NCBI GenBank assembly: GCA_022360595.1
Contig: JAKSCN010000672.1
Location: forward strand, 1 to 35,278
From: Chromatiales bacterium
GTDB lineage: Bacteria; Pseudomonadota; Gammaproteobacteria; Chromatiales; Chromatiaceae
Length of the DNA: 35,278 bases
Reading direction: 5' to 3'
The notes beneath the pieces were generated by a model. The model searched no databases, was not told the origin of the DNA, and was given only the letters and a program-made list of their open reading frames with translations. Position numbers and translations under genes: made by a program. How positions within the stretch are numbered: the stretch's first letter is position 1; each line of letters starts with the position of its first letter. Shown here in pieces: positions 7,115 through 15,108 of this stretch.

Positions 7115-8500
7115 TTATTTGTGAACACCCAGTTTTTCACGCCAGCCGGGGAACAGGTTGTCGGCGTCGCCTGGGAAGGACTCGAAGGCACGTGCGAACT
7201 CTTTGTGCTCTTTCGCGTATTCAATCGGGTCCGCACCCTCTTTCCAGCACTCATAGGCCTGGCGCAGTGAGGTGGCCCCCGCCGCTGGACTGTCAATGTG
7301 ACCGTAAGAGCCACCACCTGAGGTGTTGATGACATTACCGTGCCCCAGGTTCTCGAAGAAGCCTGGCAGACGCAGTGCGTTCATACCGCCGGAGATGATG
7401 GGGGTAGTCGGCTTCATGCCGTACCACTTCTGGTGGTAGACAGGACCCTGACACTCATCACGCTCGATCATATAGGCAATATTTTTGTCAGAGGCGTCAC
7501 CTTCCATCTTCCCGTAACCCATAGTGCCTACGTGGATACCGGAGGCGCCCTGCAGACGCGCCATCTTGGCCAGAACGAATGCGGAGTAACCGCGGTTGGA
7601 TGATGGTGAAGTCACCGCACCGTGACCGGCACGATGGTAGTGCAGGTACTGGTTGGGGTATTGGCGACGAGCGGTAGTCACCATGCCTGGGCCGCCAACG
7701 TAACCGTCAACCAGGAAAGCAACCTTGTCTGCATCGGGACCGAAGGTCTCAAGGATGAAATCGGCGCGAGCACACATCTCGTAGTGATCATCGGCCGTGA
7801 TGTTGGCAGAGAACAGTTTGGCCTGGCCGGTTTCGTCCTGAGCGCGTTTCATGGCGTCGTAAACCAGCGGGTAAACCTTCTTGGCAGGGCAGAAGACCTG
7901 ATTGCCCTGAGGCTCGTCGTTCTTGATGAAATCACCCCCCAGCCAGAACTGGTAGGCCGCTTCGGCGAATGGCTCTGGGCGCAGACCCAGCTTCGGTTTA
8001 ATGATGGTACCCGCGATGTAGCCGCCATCCTTGATCGGGCGGCCCAGAATACGCCACATATCGCTGATATCCTTTGAAGGGCCATCGAACAGTTGAATAG
8101 CGCGAGGAGGCATGTAGAAGTCGATCATTTTACCGTATTCGACGTCGCCCATACCCTGGTTATTACCGATACAGAGCGTCAGGAATGAGACAATCATCAT
8201 GCGGCCGTCGGTAATGTTGCGATCGAACAGCTCCAGAGGATAGGCGATACGCATATCCTCGTTGGCTTCGTCGATGTGGTAGACCAGAGCATCAACACCC
8301 TTGGTGAAGTCGTCGGTGGTGCAGACTTCCACGTTAGTGCCGGTAGAGGACTCTGCGGCAAAGTGGGCAGCAACTTCCAGGTAACCGTAGCCGGCAGCGG
8401 GCTTCATTTTGTAGGCAACGAGGATGTGGTTGCCACCTTCGATCAGATCCTCTTCTTTCAGGCTAAGATCTGAATAACGGGATGATTGGTCAAGGGCCAT
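7115..8500 (-). CDS. cbbM: Ribulose-1,5-bisphosphate carboxylase/oxygenase, form II
   Basis: This is the CO2-fixing enzyme of the Calvin-Benson-Bassham cycle, a homodimer-type RuBisCO without small subunits. The 461-residue length fits form II. Active-site features align with the Rhodospirillum rubrum enzyme at an offset of two. They are the catalytic Lys168 in IIKPKLGLRP, the carbamylated Lys193 with metal ligands Asp195 and Glu196 in GGDFIKNDEPQGNQ, the HYHRAGHGA histidine region, the loop-6 lysine in GYGKMEGD, and the phosphate-binding SGGMNALRLP and SGGGSYGH. The ATG follows GAGG at 8-bp spacing. It is divergent from cbbR and ends in a strong terminator. No cbbQ follows and only a piece of cbbO remains. 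Form II enzymes have low CO2/O2 specificity and suit high-CO2, low-O2 conditions. Confidence 0.98.
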   Translation of the reverse strand: MALDQSSRYSDLSLKEEDLIEGGNHILVAYKMKPAAGYGYLEVAAHFAAESSTGTNVEVCTTDDFTKGVDALVYHIDEANEDMRIAYPLELFDRNITDGRMMIVSFLTLCIGNNQGMGDVEYGKMIDFYMPPRAIQLFDGPSKDISDMWRILGRPIKDGGYIAGTIIKPKLGLRPEPFAEAAYQFWLGGDFIKNDEPQGNQVFCPAKKVYPLVYDAMKRAQDETGQAKLFSANITADDHYEMCARADFILETFGPDADKVAFLVDGYVGGPGMVTTARRQYPNQYLHYHRAGHGAVTSPSSNRGYSAFVLAKMARLQGASGIHVGTMGYGKMEGDASDKNIAYMIERDECQGPVYHQKWYGMKPTTPIISGGMNALRLPGFFENLGHGNVINTSGGGSYGHIDSPAAGATSLRQAYECWKEGADPIEYAKEHKEFARAFESFPGDADNLFPGWREKLGVHK

Positions 8501-8677
8501 GGTATTAACCTCATAATATAATAGTTGCTTGTTCCAGCTTTTCTTTATTTTATGAAAGCCGGTTAAACATCCCTGTTATATGTGTGGTAACTGGAAGTTT
8601 CTCTCGCTATAAACAAAATTAAAAGTTTTTGACTGGTGTGATAAGCTTGGCTTTATATCAAGTGGAGTTTGTCCCCT
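8501..8677. promoter_or_regulatory. Divergent cbbM/cbbR promoter region, probable CbbR target
   Basis: The 177-bp AT-rich gap between cbbM and cbbR is where CbbR usually binds T-N11-A-type LysR sites. A cbbR promoter candidate is TTGACT (8629-8634) with TTTATA (8652-8657) at 17-bp spacing. For cbbM, TATAAC on the minus strand (8575-8580) is a possible -10 element with no good -35, as expected for an activator-dependent promoter. Dyad-like A/T segments include GCTTTTC...GAAAGC (8537-8560 region) and TATAAACAAAATTA (8609-8622). Exact CbbR boxes cannot be fixed by eye. Confidence 0.5.
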
Positions 8678-9637
8678 ATGCACCTCACTATTCGCCAGTT
8701 AAAGGTTTTTGAAGCGGTAGCTACTCACCTAAGTTTTACCAAAGCGGCTGAAGAACTATACCTGAGTCAGCCTGCCGTCTCCATGCAGATCAAACAGTTG
8801 GAAGAGAATGTTGGGTTGCCCCTGTTTGAGAAGCTGGGTAAGAAGATCCATTTAACTGAAGCCGGCATGGAGTTGCATCACTATGGCCGTTCCATCTTCA
8901 AGCAACTTGATGAGATGGAAGAGGTATTGGAGTCGATGAAAGGGCTGAGCCGTGGTCGTCTGGATATTGCGGTGGCCAGTACCGTCAACTATTTTGCGCC
9001 ACGCGCCTTGGGTGCATTTTCACGCCGCTATCCGGGGATTAGTCTCTCGCTGGAGGTGACCAACCGCGAAAGTCTGATGCGCATGCTGGAGCAGAACGTC
9101 AAAGACCTGGTGTTGATGGGGCAGCCACCGGAGGATATCGATCTGATCTCCGAACCTTTCATGGACAATCCACTGGTGATTATTGCACCGCCGGACCACC
9201 CGTTGGCAAAGGAAAAAAATATATCCCTGGAACGTATTGCCGAAGAGACCTTTCTAATGCGCGAAGCGGGCTCGGGTACTCAGCTTGCCATGAGTCGTTT
9301 TTTTCAGAGCAAGGGACTTGAGATACAAAAGGGTATGGAGATGACCCGTAATGAAGCGATCAAGCAGGCAGTGCGCGCCGGTCTGGGGTTGGGTATTGTC
9401 TCTGTTCACACTATTGAGCTGGAGGTCGAGAGCGGGCGTTTGGTTGTGCTGGATGTTGAAGACTTTCCTATTCGCCGCAAGTGGTTCATGGTACATCGCA
9501 ACGGTAAACGCCTGTCACCCTCGGCTCGCGCCTTCCGCGACTTTCTATTGGGCGATGGTGTGCAGGAATCTCTTGCATTAGCGGGTGGCGCGCCCTCTAT
9601 TTTATCAAGCGTATTATCCTTGGATGAGGTAAAATAA
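8678..9637 (+). CDS. cbbR: LysR-type transcriptional regulator CbbR
   Basis: This 319-residue LysR-family regulator is predicted to activate cbbM in response to Calvin-cycle metabolites. The N-terminal winged helix-turn-helix is clear (LTIRQLKVFEAVATHLSFTKA followed by LYLSQPAVSMQIKQLEENVG). The effector-binding domain (about 90-300) has the usual two-lobed pattern with APPDHPLA and the GLGLGIVSVHTIELE segment. The start is set at the ATG at 8678, which is preceded by GGAG at 10-bp spacing. An upstream in-frame TTG at 8669 touches the ribosome binding site and is unlikely. Divergent placement next to cbbM is the typical arrangement and is the main reason for the name. It is followed by dxs after 126 bp, probably a separate unit. 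Confidence 0.9.
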   Translation: MHLTIRQLKVFEAVATHLSFTKAAEELYLSQPAVSMQIKQLEENVGLPLFEKLGKKIHLTEAGMELHHYGRSIFKQLDEMEEVLESMKGLSRGRLDIAVASTVNYFAPRALGAFSRRYPGISLSLEVTNRESLMRMLEQNVKDLVLMGQPPEDIDLISEPFMDNPLVIIAPPDHPLAKEKNISLERIAEETFLMREAGSGTQLAMSRFFQSKGLEIQKGMEMTRNEAIKQAVRAGLGLGIVSVHTIELEVESGRLVVLDVEDFPIRRKWFMVHRNGKRLSPSARAFRDFLLGDGVQESLALAGGAPSILSSVLSLDEVK

Positions 9638-9657
9638 CGCCTTTTTCCGCTGTACTT

Positions 9658-9672
9658 TGATAGCCGCTATCA
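9658..9672. repeat. Short inverted repeat between cbbR and dxs
   Basis: TGATAGC-C-GCTATCA is a perfect 7-bp dyad 20 bp after the cbbR stop. No U-tract follows. It could be part of a weak terminator for cbbR or an operator for dxs. Confidence 0.3.
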
Positions 9673-9763
9673 GAGTGGTTTTGCAGGCGACGCAACTCTT
9701 AAGTTGGAAGCTTGTCAGACTCTCTGCATTGTAGTAACTGTAGCTTTTTGACCTGGATTTACT

Positions 9764-11680
9764 ATGTCCCATCATCAGGATTCCACCGGTGATAAACCAA
9801 CCATAAAACGGTCACTCCTGGAGAGTATTGATCTGCCCGCTGACCTGCGCCAGTTACCCGAAAGTCAACTGTCGGCATTGGCCAGTGAGTTGCGGGAATT
9901 CCTGATTAATAGCGTCTCCCAGACAGGCGGACATCTGGCCGCCGGCCTGGGCGTGGTGGAGCTGACTGTGGCGCTCCACTATGTCTTCAATACTCCGGAA
10001 GATCGCTTGGTGTGGGATGTCGGGCACCAGGCGTATCCCCATAAAATCTTAACCGGTCGACGCGAGCAGATGGCGACGTTGCGCCAATATGAAGGCATTT
10101 CCGGTTTCCCGCGTCGGGAAGAGTCCTCTTACGATACCTTCGGTACCGGTCACTCCAGCACCTCTATTGGTGCTGCGTTGGGTATGGCTGCCGCCGCTAA
10201 ACAGACAGGTGATAAGCGCCATATGGTGGCAGTGATCGGTGATGCTGCGATTGGTGGTGGCATGGCCTTTGAGGCGATGAATCACGCCGGCGCTTTGGAT
10301 CTTGATCTATTGGTCATTCTTAATGACAACGATATGTCGATCTCGGCGCCTGTGGGTGCGGTGCGTAATCATCTGGCCCGAGTGCTGTCGAGTAAGTTCT
10401 ATACCCAGGTGCGTGAAGGTGGCAAGAGCGCTCTGAGCAAAATGCCACATATCAGTGAACTGGTAGGGCGTTGGGAAGAGCACATGAAGGGCATGGTGAT
10501 GCCCGGTACGCTTTTCGAAGAGCTGGGTTTTAACTATATCGGTCCGATCGATGGTCATGACTTGGATACCCTGGTTGCCACTTTGAACAATATGAAAGCG
10601 ATGCCGGGGCCTCGTCTGCTGCATGTGGTGACCCAAAAAGGGCGTGGCTACAAACCGGCCGAAGGCGACCCCTGCGTTTACCATGGTGTCACGCCTTTCA
10701 ATCTGGAGACCGGCAAGATGGACAAGCCGCCTGCCAGCGGTCCCACCTATACCCAGGTGTTTGGCGAGTGGCTGGTGGATCTGGCCGATGAAGATGAGCG
10801 TTTGGTGGCGATCACCCCGGCGATGTGTGAAGGCTCAGGCATGGTTCGTTTCTCCAAGGCCTTTCCTGATCGTTATTATGATGTGGGTATTGCCGAACAG
10901 CACGCGATCACCTTTGCGGCCGGTATGGCTTGTGAGAAGGTGAAGCCCGTTGTAGCCATCTACTCCACTTTTTTACAGCGTGGCTACGATCAGTTGATCC
11001 ATGATGTTGCGCTACAGAATCTTGATGTCACCTTTGCCGTCGATCGCGCCGGGCAGGTTGGGGCGGATGGTGCTACCCATGCGGGTAGTTTTGATCTCAG
11101 CTACGCACGCGCTATTCCCAATTTGGTGGTGATGGCTCCAGCCGATGAGAATGAGTGCCGCCAACTGCTGCAGACCGCTTATGAGTATCAAGGACCAGCG
11201 TTAGTGCGCTATCCGCGTGGAACCGGTCCGGGCGCTGCTGTTGAATCCACTTTACAGTCTCTGCCTTTTGCCAAAGGGGAGATTCGCCGTCAGAGTGAAA
11301 ATGGGGATGATGGTGTCTGTTTGCTCGCCTTTGGCAGTATGCTTGCGCCGGCCATGGAGGTGGCAGAACAACTTGATGCCAGTGTTATCAACATGCGCTT
11401 TGTAAAGCCGCTGGATGAAGCGTTGGTGCGTCAGATGGCGGACAGCCATAAACTCTTGGTAACGCTGGAAGAGAATGTGGTGATGGGCGGTGCGGGTTCT
11501 GCGGTGAATGAGTATCTTGCGGCCATCCAGCACCCGGTCAAGATTTGTAATCTGGGGCTACCCGATCACTTCATTGAGCACGCCACCCCCGCGCAACAGT
11601 TGCGTGATGCGGGTTTGGACAGTGCCGGAATTCTTCAGCAGATCACTGCACTACTGGAAGATAGCCCTACCCTGTGTTAA
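9764..11680 (+). CDS. dxs: 1-deoxy-D-xylulose-5-phosphate synthase
   Basis: This thiamine-diphosphate enzyme joins pyruvate and glyceraldehyde 3-phosphate, the first step of the MEP isoprenoid pathway, and also feeds thiamine and pyridoxal synthesis. The 638-residue length is normal. The N-domain has QTGGHLAAGLGVVELTVALH, the substrate-binding VWDVGHQAYPHKILTGR, and the TPP/Mg motif GDAAIGGGMAFEAMNHAG...NDNDMSIS. This motif reads GDAAIGGG rather than the more usual GDGA form. The transketolase-like middle domain has FPDRYYDVGIAEQHAITFAAG with the catalytic Glu. The C-domain carries LVTLEENVVMGGAGSAVNE. The stop codon TAA lies inside a copy of the dispersed repeat, so the last residues are set by it. 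No partner isoprenoid gene is adjacent. Confidence 0.96.
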   Translation: MSHHQDSTGDKPTIKRSLLESIDLPADLRQLPESQLSALASELREFLINSVSQTGGHLAAGLGVVELTVALHYVFNTPEDRLVWDVGHQAYPHKILTGRREQMATLRQYEGISGFPRREESSYDTFGTGHSSTSIGAALGMAAAAKQTGDKRHMVAVIGDAAIGGGMAFEAMNHAGALDLDLLVILNDNDMSISAPVGAVRNHLARVLSSKFYTQVREGGKSALSKMPHISELVGRWEEHMKGMVMPGTLFEELGFNYIGPIDGHDLDTLVATLNNMKAMPGPRLLHVVTQKGRGYKPAEGDPCVYHGVTPFNLETGKMDKPPASGPTYTQVFGEWLVDLADEDERLVAITPAMCEGSGMVRFSKAFPDRYYDVGIAEQHAITFAAGMACEKVKPVVAIYSTFLQRGYDQLIHDVALQNLDVTFAVDRAGQVGADGATHAGSFDLSYARAIPNLVVMAPADENECRQLLQTAYEYQGPALVRYPRGTGPGAAVESTLQSLPFAKGEIRRQSENGDDGVCLLAFGSMLAPAMEVAEQLDASVINMRFVKPLDEALVRQMADSHKLLVTLEENVVMGGAGSAVNEYLAAIQHPVKICNLGLPDHFIEHATPAQQLRDAGLDSAGILQQITALLEDSPTLC

Positions 11681-11702
11681 CAGGCCTTAGGGCCTGTTAA
11701 CA
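11675..11702. repeat. Dispersed repeat copy b, paired as a hairpin over the dxs stop
   Basis: TGTTAACAGGCC, loop TTAG, and GGCCTGTTAACA form a perfect 12-bp stem. The dxs stop TAA (11678-11680) lies in the left arm. The right part, TTAGGGCCTGTTAACA (11687-11702), is the repeat unit and continues as GATCCTAG, a decayed mirror half. It may also act as a terminator for dxs. Confidence 0.75.
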
Positions 11703-11719
11703 GATCCTAGATATTAGCA

Positions 11720-11774
11720 GACCATACGGTAAATAAAGTAAGGCTCAGGGGCTTACTTTATTTACCGTATGGTC
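11720..11774. repeat. Perfect 23-bp stem, 9-base loop, upstream of first DUF945 gene
   Basis: The arm beginning GACCATACGGTAAATAAAG at 11720-11742 is exactly complementary to 11752-11774, with loop GCTCAGGGG. It follows repeat copy b and precedes the DUF945 promoter by about 35 bp. The length suits a strong factor-independent terminator, an insertion remnant or an RNA-processing hairpin. No transposase or similar arm is seen elsewhere in the window. Confidence 0.7.
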
Positions 11775-11807
11775 CACCAGTTCTCAATTCGCTATAACGA
11801 CTGTCTT

Positions 11808-11813
11808 TATAAT
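11808..11813 (+). promoter_or_regulatory. -10 element of first DUF945 gene
   Basis: A perfect TATAAT lies about 37 bp before the ATG, in the context GTCTTTATAATCA. The paralogue downstream has GTCTCTATAATCA at the same distance. The conserved context supports a duplicated promoter. No clear -35 is seen. Confidence 0.55.
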
Positions 11814-11849
11814 CACTCGGTTTTAGAAAAACCAATCAGGAAGAAAAAT

Positions 11850-13250
11850 ATGAAAAAAGTATTGCTGGGCGCTTTGGTCTTAGTAGCTGCGACATCACTT
11901 GGGCTGCCAGGGTACCTCGGGAGCCAGGTAGAGCAGCGTTATCAGGCGCAAATTGATGAATTAAAGAAGGCAGGTTTTACGGTGCTGGATCACCGCTATG
12001 AGCGGGGTTGGTTTGGTGCTGTGGCTGAGACCCGGATGGGTATGCCTATTCCCACTGAAATGGAAGAACTTGTAACAGAAGAGGTGATGAATCAACTGGC
12101 GATTACCTGGCAGAGTGATCTTAGCCACGGCCCTTGGTTAAGCACCCCTTTTTCGGGATTGGCTGAGATAGACACCAAAGTGGTCACTGGCGACGACAGT
12201 CCTTTCGTACTGGATGAATCAGCCAATATCCACACCTTGATTGCATGGGATGGCTCTGGCGAAGCACAGGTTGATCTGCCTAAGTTAGTGTTCAAGGTAG
12301 AAGAGGATGAGGCGCTCATCTTTAACAGCTTGCAGGGAACAACGCAGTTTGACAGCGCATTGAATGAGATCGACTCCGAGGGAAGCATGTCATCGCTACA
12401 GTTTGTCGATGGTGACAAACAAGGCTTCACCATGCAGGGTATTCGGATTGAGTCCAGCACCCGCCCTGGTAACTCGGGATTGAATTTGGGGAATAGCGCT
12501 ATTACTGCTGATAGTCTGTCACTGCAACTGCCTACGGCAGGTGATATCGTGCTGACCAAAGTTGGCATTGACGTTTCTGGTAGCGAACAGGGGGAGCAGG
12601 TAAAGGCTGGCGTGGGCTACAACTTCCAGCAGCTTGACTTCGGTGGTCAACAGCTCGGCCCGGGTGAATTGCAGATCACTATCGATAACCTGCCCGCCAG
12701 CGAGCTGCTGAAGATGCAGCAAGGTATGGAAGAGATTCGCGCTAACCCAAGTGTATTTGAGCAGCAGGAGATGATGATGGCATTACTGCTCAGCAGCGGC
12801 CCTGAATTTCTCGCCAGTGATCCCAAGCTCTCCATTGATAAACTGCATTTGAAAACGCCTGAAGGAGAGGTGAATGGTGATTTCTCGCTCCAATCTGTTG
12901 GGTTAGCGTGGAACGATGTCAGTAATCCTGCGGCGATTGTAGAGCGCTTGCAGGGGGCTGCAAAGTTCTCCCTTCCGCGGGCCTATCTCGATAAAATCCT
13001 GTTGAATATGATGACCGATCAATTGCGCATGCAAGAGCTGATAACGATGGAGCAGGGTGGTGAGGCTCAAGATCCGGCGGCAATCGAGGAACAGGCGAAA
13101 ATGATGGCCAACATGCAGATCGAAATGATGGTAGGGCAGGGTTTTCTGCAGCAGACCGATGGTTTGATCAGTTCCACCGCCAAGCTGGATGGTGGCAAGC
13201 TGACGGTGAATGGCAATGCGATTCCACTCCCGATCCCCGGCGTTCAATGA
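11850..13250 (+). CDS. DUF945 (YdgA-like) family protein, first paralogue
   Basis: This 466-residue protein belongs to the DUF945/YdgA family of envelope proteins of unknown molecular function. Residues 1-22 (MKKVLLGALVLVAATSLGLP) form an uncleaved anchor or signal segment. The family signature LGSQVEQRYQAQIDELKKAG and YERGWFGAVAETRM follows directly. The rest is rich in beta-strand-like amphipathic stretches (VDLPKLVFKVEE, GTTQFDSALNEID). Near the C-terminus is GQGFLQQTDGLISSTAKLDG. The start at 11850 is preceded by AGGAAG at good spacing. A longer in-frame start at 11769 lies inside a hairpin arm and is rejected. A closely similar copy follows downstream. Each copy has its own promoter and terminator-like hairpin. 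Confidence 0.85.
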   Translation: MKKVLLGALVLVAATSLGLPGYLGSQVEQRYQAQIDELKKAGFTVLDHRYERGWFGAVAETRMGMPIPTEMEELVTEEVMNQLAITWQSDLSHGPWLSTPFSGLAEIDTKVVTGDDSPFVLDESANIHTLIAWDGSGEAQVDLPKLVFKVEEDEALIFNSLQGTTQFDSALNEIDSEGSMSSLQFVDGDKQGFTMQGIRIESSTRPGNSGLNLGNSAITADSLSLQLPTAGDIVLTKVGIDVSGSEQGEQVKAGVGYNFQQLDFGGQQLGPGELQITIDNLPASELLKMQQGMEEIRANPSVFEQQEMMMALLLSSGPEFLASDPKLSIDKLHLKTPEGEVNGDFSLQSVGLAWNDVSNPAAIVERLQGAAKFSLPRAYLDKILLNMMTDQLRMQELITMEQGGEAQDPAAIEEQAKMMANMQIEMMVGQGFLQQTDGLISSTAKLDGGKLTVNGNAIPLPIPGVQ

Positions 13251-13285
13251 GCAACGGCATATAGTCTCTGACTGATCAGAGACCG

Positions 13286-13322
13286 ACAGCATTAAGCCGC
13301 CATTTGGGCGGCTTAATGCTGT
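13286..13322 (+). terminator. Terminator hairpin after first DUF945 gene
   Basis: ACAGCATTAAGCCGCC and GGCGGCTTAATGCTGT form a perfect 16-bp stem with loop ATTTG, 35 bp after the stop. A smaller 8-bp hairpin (GTCTCTGA-CTGA-TCAGAGAC, 13264-13283) precedes it. The core AAGCCGCC...GGCGGCTT also occurs in the terminator of the second paralogue. The downstream T-tract is poor. Confidence 0.6.
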
Positions 13323-13580
13323 TAGCGGGCTTCGAACACACTCTTTACTTATATATAAAGCACTACCAATGGGTGCCTCTTATTCCATTTGGTAAACAAA
13401 AATTGTACCGGTCAGGCATGGCTGGAGCAGTTTTTCCTGTATACTCCGCCCCATAGAGCACGCCACCTCTTGCGCAGCAATTGCGTATGGCGATAACGAT
13501 AACATTTAGCGGCAGATTTCGTACTGCTGATAAATGCCTATAACATGCCTTAGGTCTCATTTGACTAAAGAGGCCGTCTC

Positions 13581-13586
13581 TATAAT
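13581..13586 (+). promoter_or_regulatory. -10 element of second DUF945 gene
   Basis: A perfect TATAAT sits 36 bp before the ATG, in the context GTCTCTATAATCAGCCG. It is shared in sequence and distance with the first paralogue. TTGACT lies upstream at 13561-13566 but the spacing (14 bp) is short. Confidence 0.55.
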
Positions 13587-13622
13587 CAGCCGATTGTTAT
13601 CAAAATGTTCAGGAAGAAAAAG

Positions 13623-15014
13623 ATGAAGAAAATATTGCTGGGAGCTTTGGTCTTAGTAGCTGCGATATTAGTTGGTTTGCCAGGTTACCTTGGAAGCCAG
13701 GTTGAACAACGCTACCAGGCGCAAGTTGACCAAATAAAGAGAGCTGGCTTTAAAGTGCTGGATCAACGCTATGAACGGGGTTGGTTTGACGCTGTCGCAG
13801 AGACCCGACTTGGTCTGTTGTTGCCCACGGAGTTGGAGGCAGAGATGGATGAGGAGGTGACGTTTACAATCCAGAGTGATATCGCCCATGGGCCCTGGTT
13901 GAGTGCGCCCTTCTCCGGTCTGGCTGAGATTAATACCCGAATTCTGGTCGATGATAAAAGTATCTTCCCGGAAGATTACCCCGCTAAGATTAATACACTG
14001 GTTGCAATGGATGGCTCAGGAGAGACATTGATTGACTTTCCCAAGCACATGATGGAGAAAGAAGAGAGCAAAATCGACTTTGGCGGCTTACAAGGCACGG
14101 TGCAGTTTGACAGCACTTTCAAAGAGGTCGACATGCAGTTGACTATGCCGTCGGTGCTGATTTCCGAAGACAATGCGCAGGGGTTTGCCATCCAGGGTGT
14201 GCGTATTGACACCCGCTCCCGCCCAGGTAGCTCAGGTCTTGCGCTGGGTGGTGGCGCGGTTGTTGTCGACAGCATGACGGTAGAGGTGCCGGAAGGTGGT
14301 AAGTTCGAACTGGCCAAGCTGGAGATTGAAGCGGCCAGCAGTGAGCAGGGGGAAGATAAGGTGAGTGCTGGCGCCACCTATCGTTTTCAACTGCTGGATC
14401 TGGAGGGGCAGCAGTATGGTCCGGCTGAGATGCAGATTACAGTCGACAACCTGCCGACCAGCGTGTTGCTGGAGATTCAGAAGGGTATGGAAGAGATCCA
14501 GGCCAATCAAAGCTCCATTGAGCAGCAGCAGATGGCGATGATGACAATGCTGTTCAGCAGTGGTCCTGAATTTATAGCCAGTGATCCTAAACTGTCGATC
14601 AATAAACTGTATTTGAAAACTCCGGAAGGGGAGGTGAAGGGTGACTTCTCACTTCAGTCTGTTGGTCTGGAGTGGAAAGATATCAGTAACCCGGCGGTGA
14701 TTATGGAGCGGTTGCAAGGTGCAGCGCAGCTCACTGTTCCCCGGGCCTATCTGGATAAAATTTTGCTGGAGCGGATGACCAATGAGTTGCGCACTCAGGA
14801 GCTGTTGGCGCTGGAGCAGGGTGCTGAGCCTCAGGATCAGGCCTCGATTGAGGAGCAGGCAAAAATGTTGGCCAATATGCAGATTGATATGATGCTCGGC
14901 CAGGGTTTCCTGCAGCAACAGGATGGTATGATCAGTGCCTCCGCCAAGTTGGATGGTGGTCAACTGACCGTCAATGGCAAGGCCATCCCACTCCCTGTCC
15001 CAGGTGCTCAATGA
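13623..15014 (+). CDS. DUF945 (YdgA-like) family protein, second paralogue
   Basis: This 463-residue tandem paralogue of the preceding gene is similar over the whole length. It shares MKKILLGALVLVAAILVGLP at the N-terminus, LGSQVEQRYQAQ, YERGWFDAVAETRL, SDIAHGPWLSAPFSGLAEI, and the C-terminal GQGFLQQQDGMISASAKLDG. The N-terminal hydrophobic segment suggests inner-membrane anchoring with the bulk in the periplasm. The molecular role is unknown. The start at 13623 follows AGGAAG. An in-frame ATG at 13605 overlaps that site and is rejected. The similarity extends into the leader and promoter, so the duplication probably included regulatory DNA. A strong terminator separates it from the convergent prk gene. 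Confidence 0.85.
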   Translation: MKKILLGALVLVAAILVGLPGYLGSQVEQRYQAQVDQIKRAGFKVLDQRYERGWFDAVAETRLGLLLPTELEAEMDEEVTFTIQSDIAHGPWLSAPFSGLAEINTRILVDDKSIFPEDYPAKINTLVAMDGSGETLIDFPKHMMEKEESKIDFGGLQGTVQFDSTFKEVDMQLTMPSVLISEDNAQGFAIQGVRIDTRSRPGSSGLALGGGAVVVDSMTVEVPEGGKFELAKLEIEAASSEQGEDKVSAGATYRFQLLDLEGQQYGPAEMQITVDNLPTSVLLEIQKGMEEIQANQSSIEQQQMAMMTMLFSSGPEFIASDPKLSINKLYLKTPEGEVKGDFSLQSVGLEWKDISNPAVIMERLQGAAQLTVPRAYLDKILLERMTNELRTQELLALEQGAEPQDQASIEEQAKMLANMQIDMMLGQGFLQQQDGMISASAKLDGGQLTVNGKAIPLPVPGAQ

Positions 15015-15055
15015 GTGGCAATCAAGGTTTGACGCCACGGGCTGTCAGAGACTGA

Positions 15056-15090
15056 CACTAAAAAGCCGCCATAGAGGCGGCTTTTTAGTG
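15056..15090. terminator. Bidirectional terminator between DUF945-2 and phosphoribulokinase
   Basis: CACTAAAAAGCCGCC and GGCGGCTTTTTAGTG form a perfect 15-bp stem with loop ATAGA. The A/T tracts within the arms supply a T-run after the GC core on both strands. It lies between convergent genes. Confidence 0.85.
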
Positions 15091-15108
15091 CGGCGTATTT
15101 TATTTTGT

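Larger units (their letters stand above)
13251..13622. other. Intergenic region between the two DUF945 paralogues
   Basis: The 372 bp hold two hairpins after the first gene (13264-13283 and 13286-13322), then about 220 bp without a convincing open frame, then the promoter of the second paralogue. A sigma-70-like TATACT is seen at 13440-13445, but no transcript end or structured RNA could be recognised after it. Confidence 0.4.

Noticed and set aside
11769..11849. Longer N-terminus for the first DUF945 protein
   Set aside because: The ATG lies in the arm of a 23-bp hairpin and upstream of the TATAAT promoter. The internal ATG has AGGAAG and gives a proper membrane-signal start matching the paralogue.
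13440..13580. Possible small RNA from a TATACT promoter between the DUF945 genes
   Set aside because: No terminator hairpin or conserved structure could be seen downstream, so a transcript cannot be supported from sequence.
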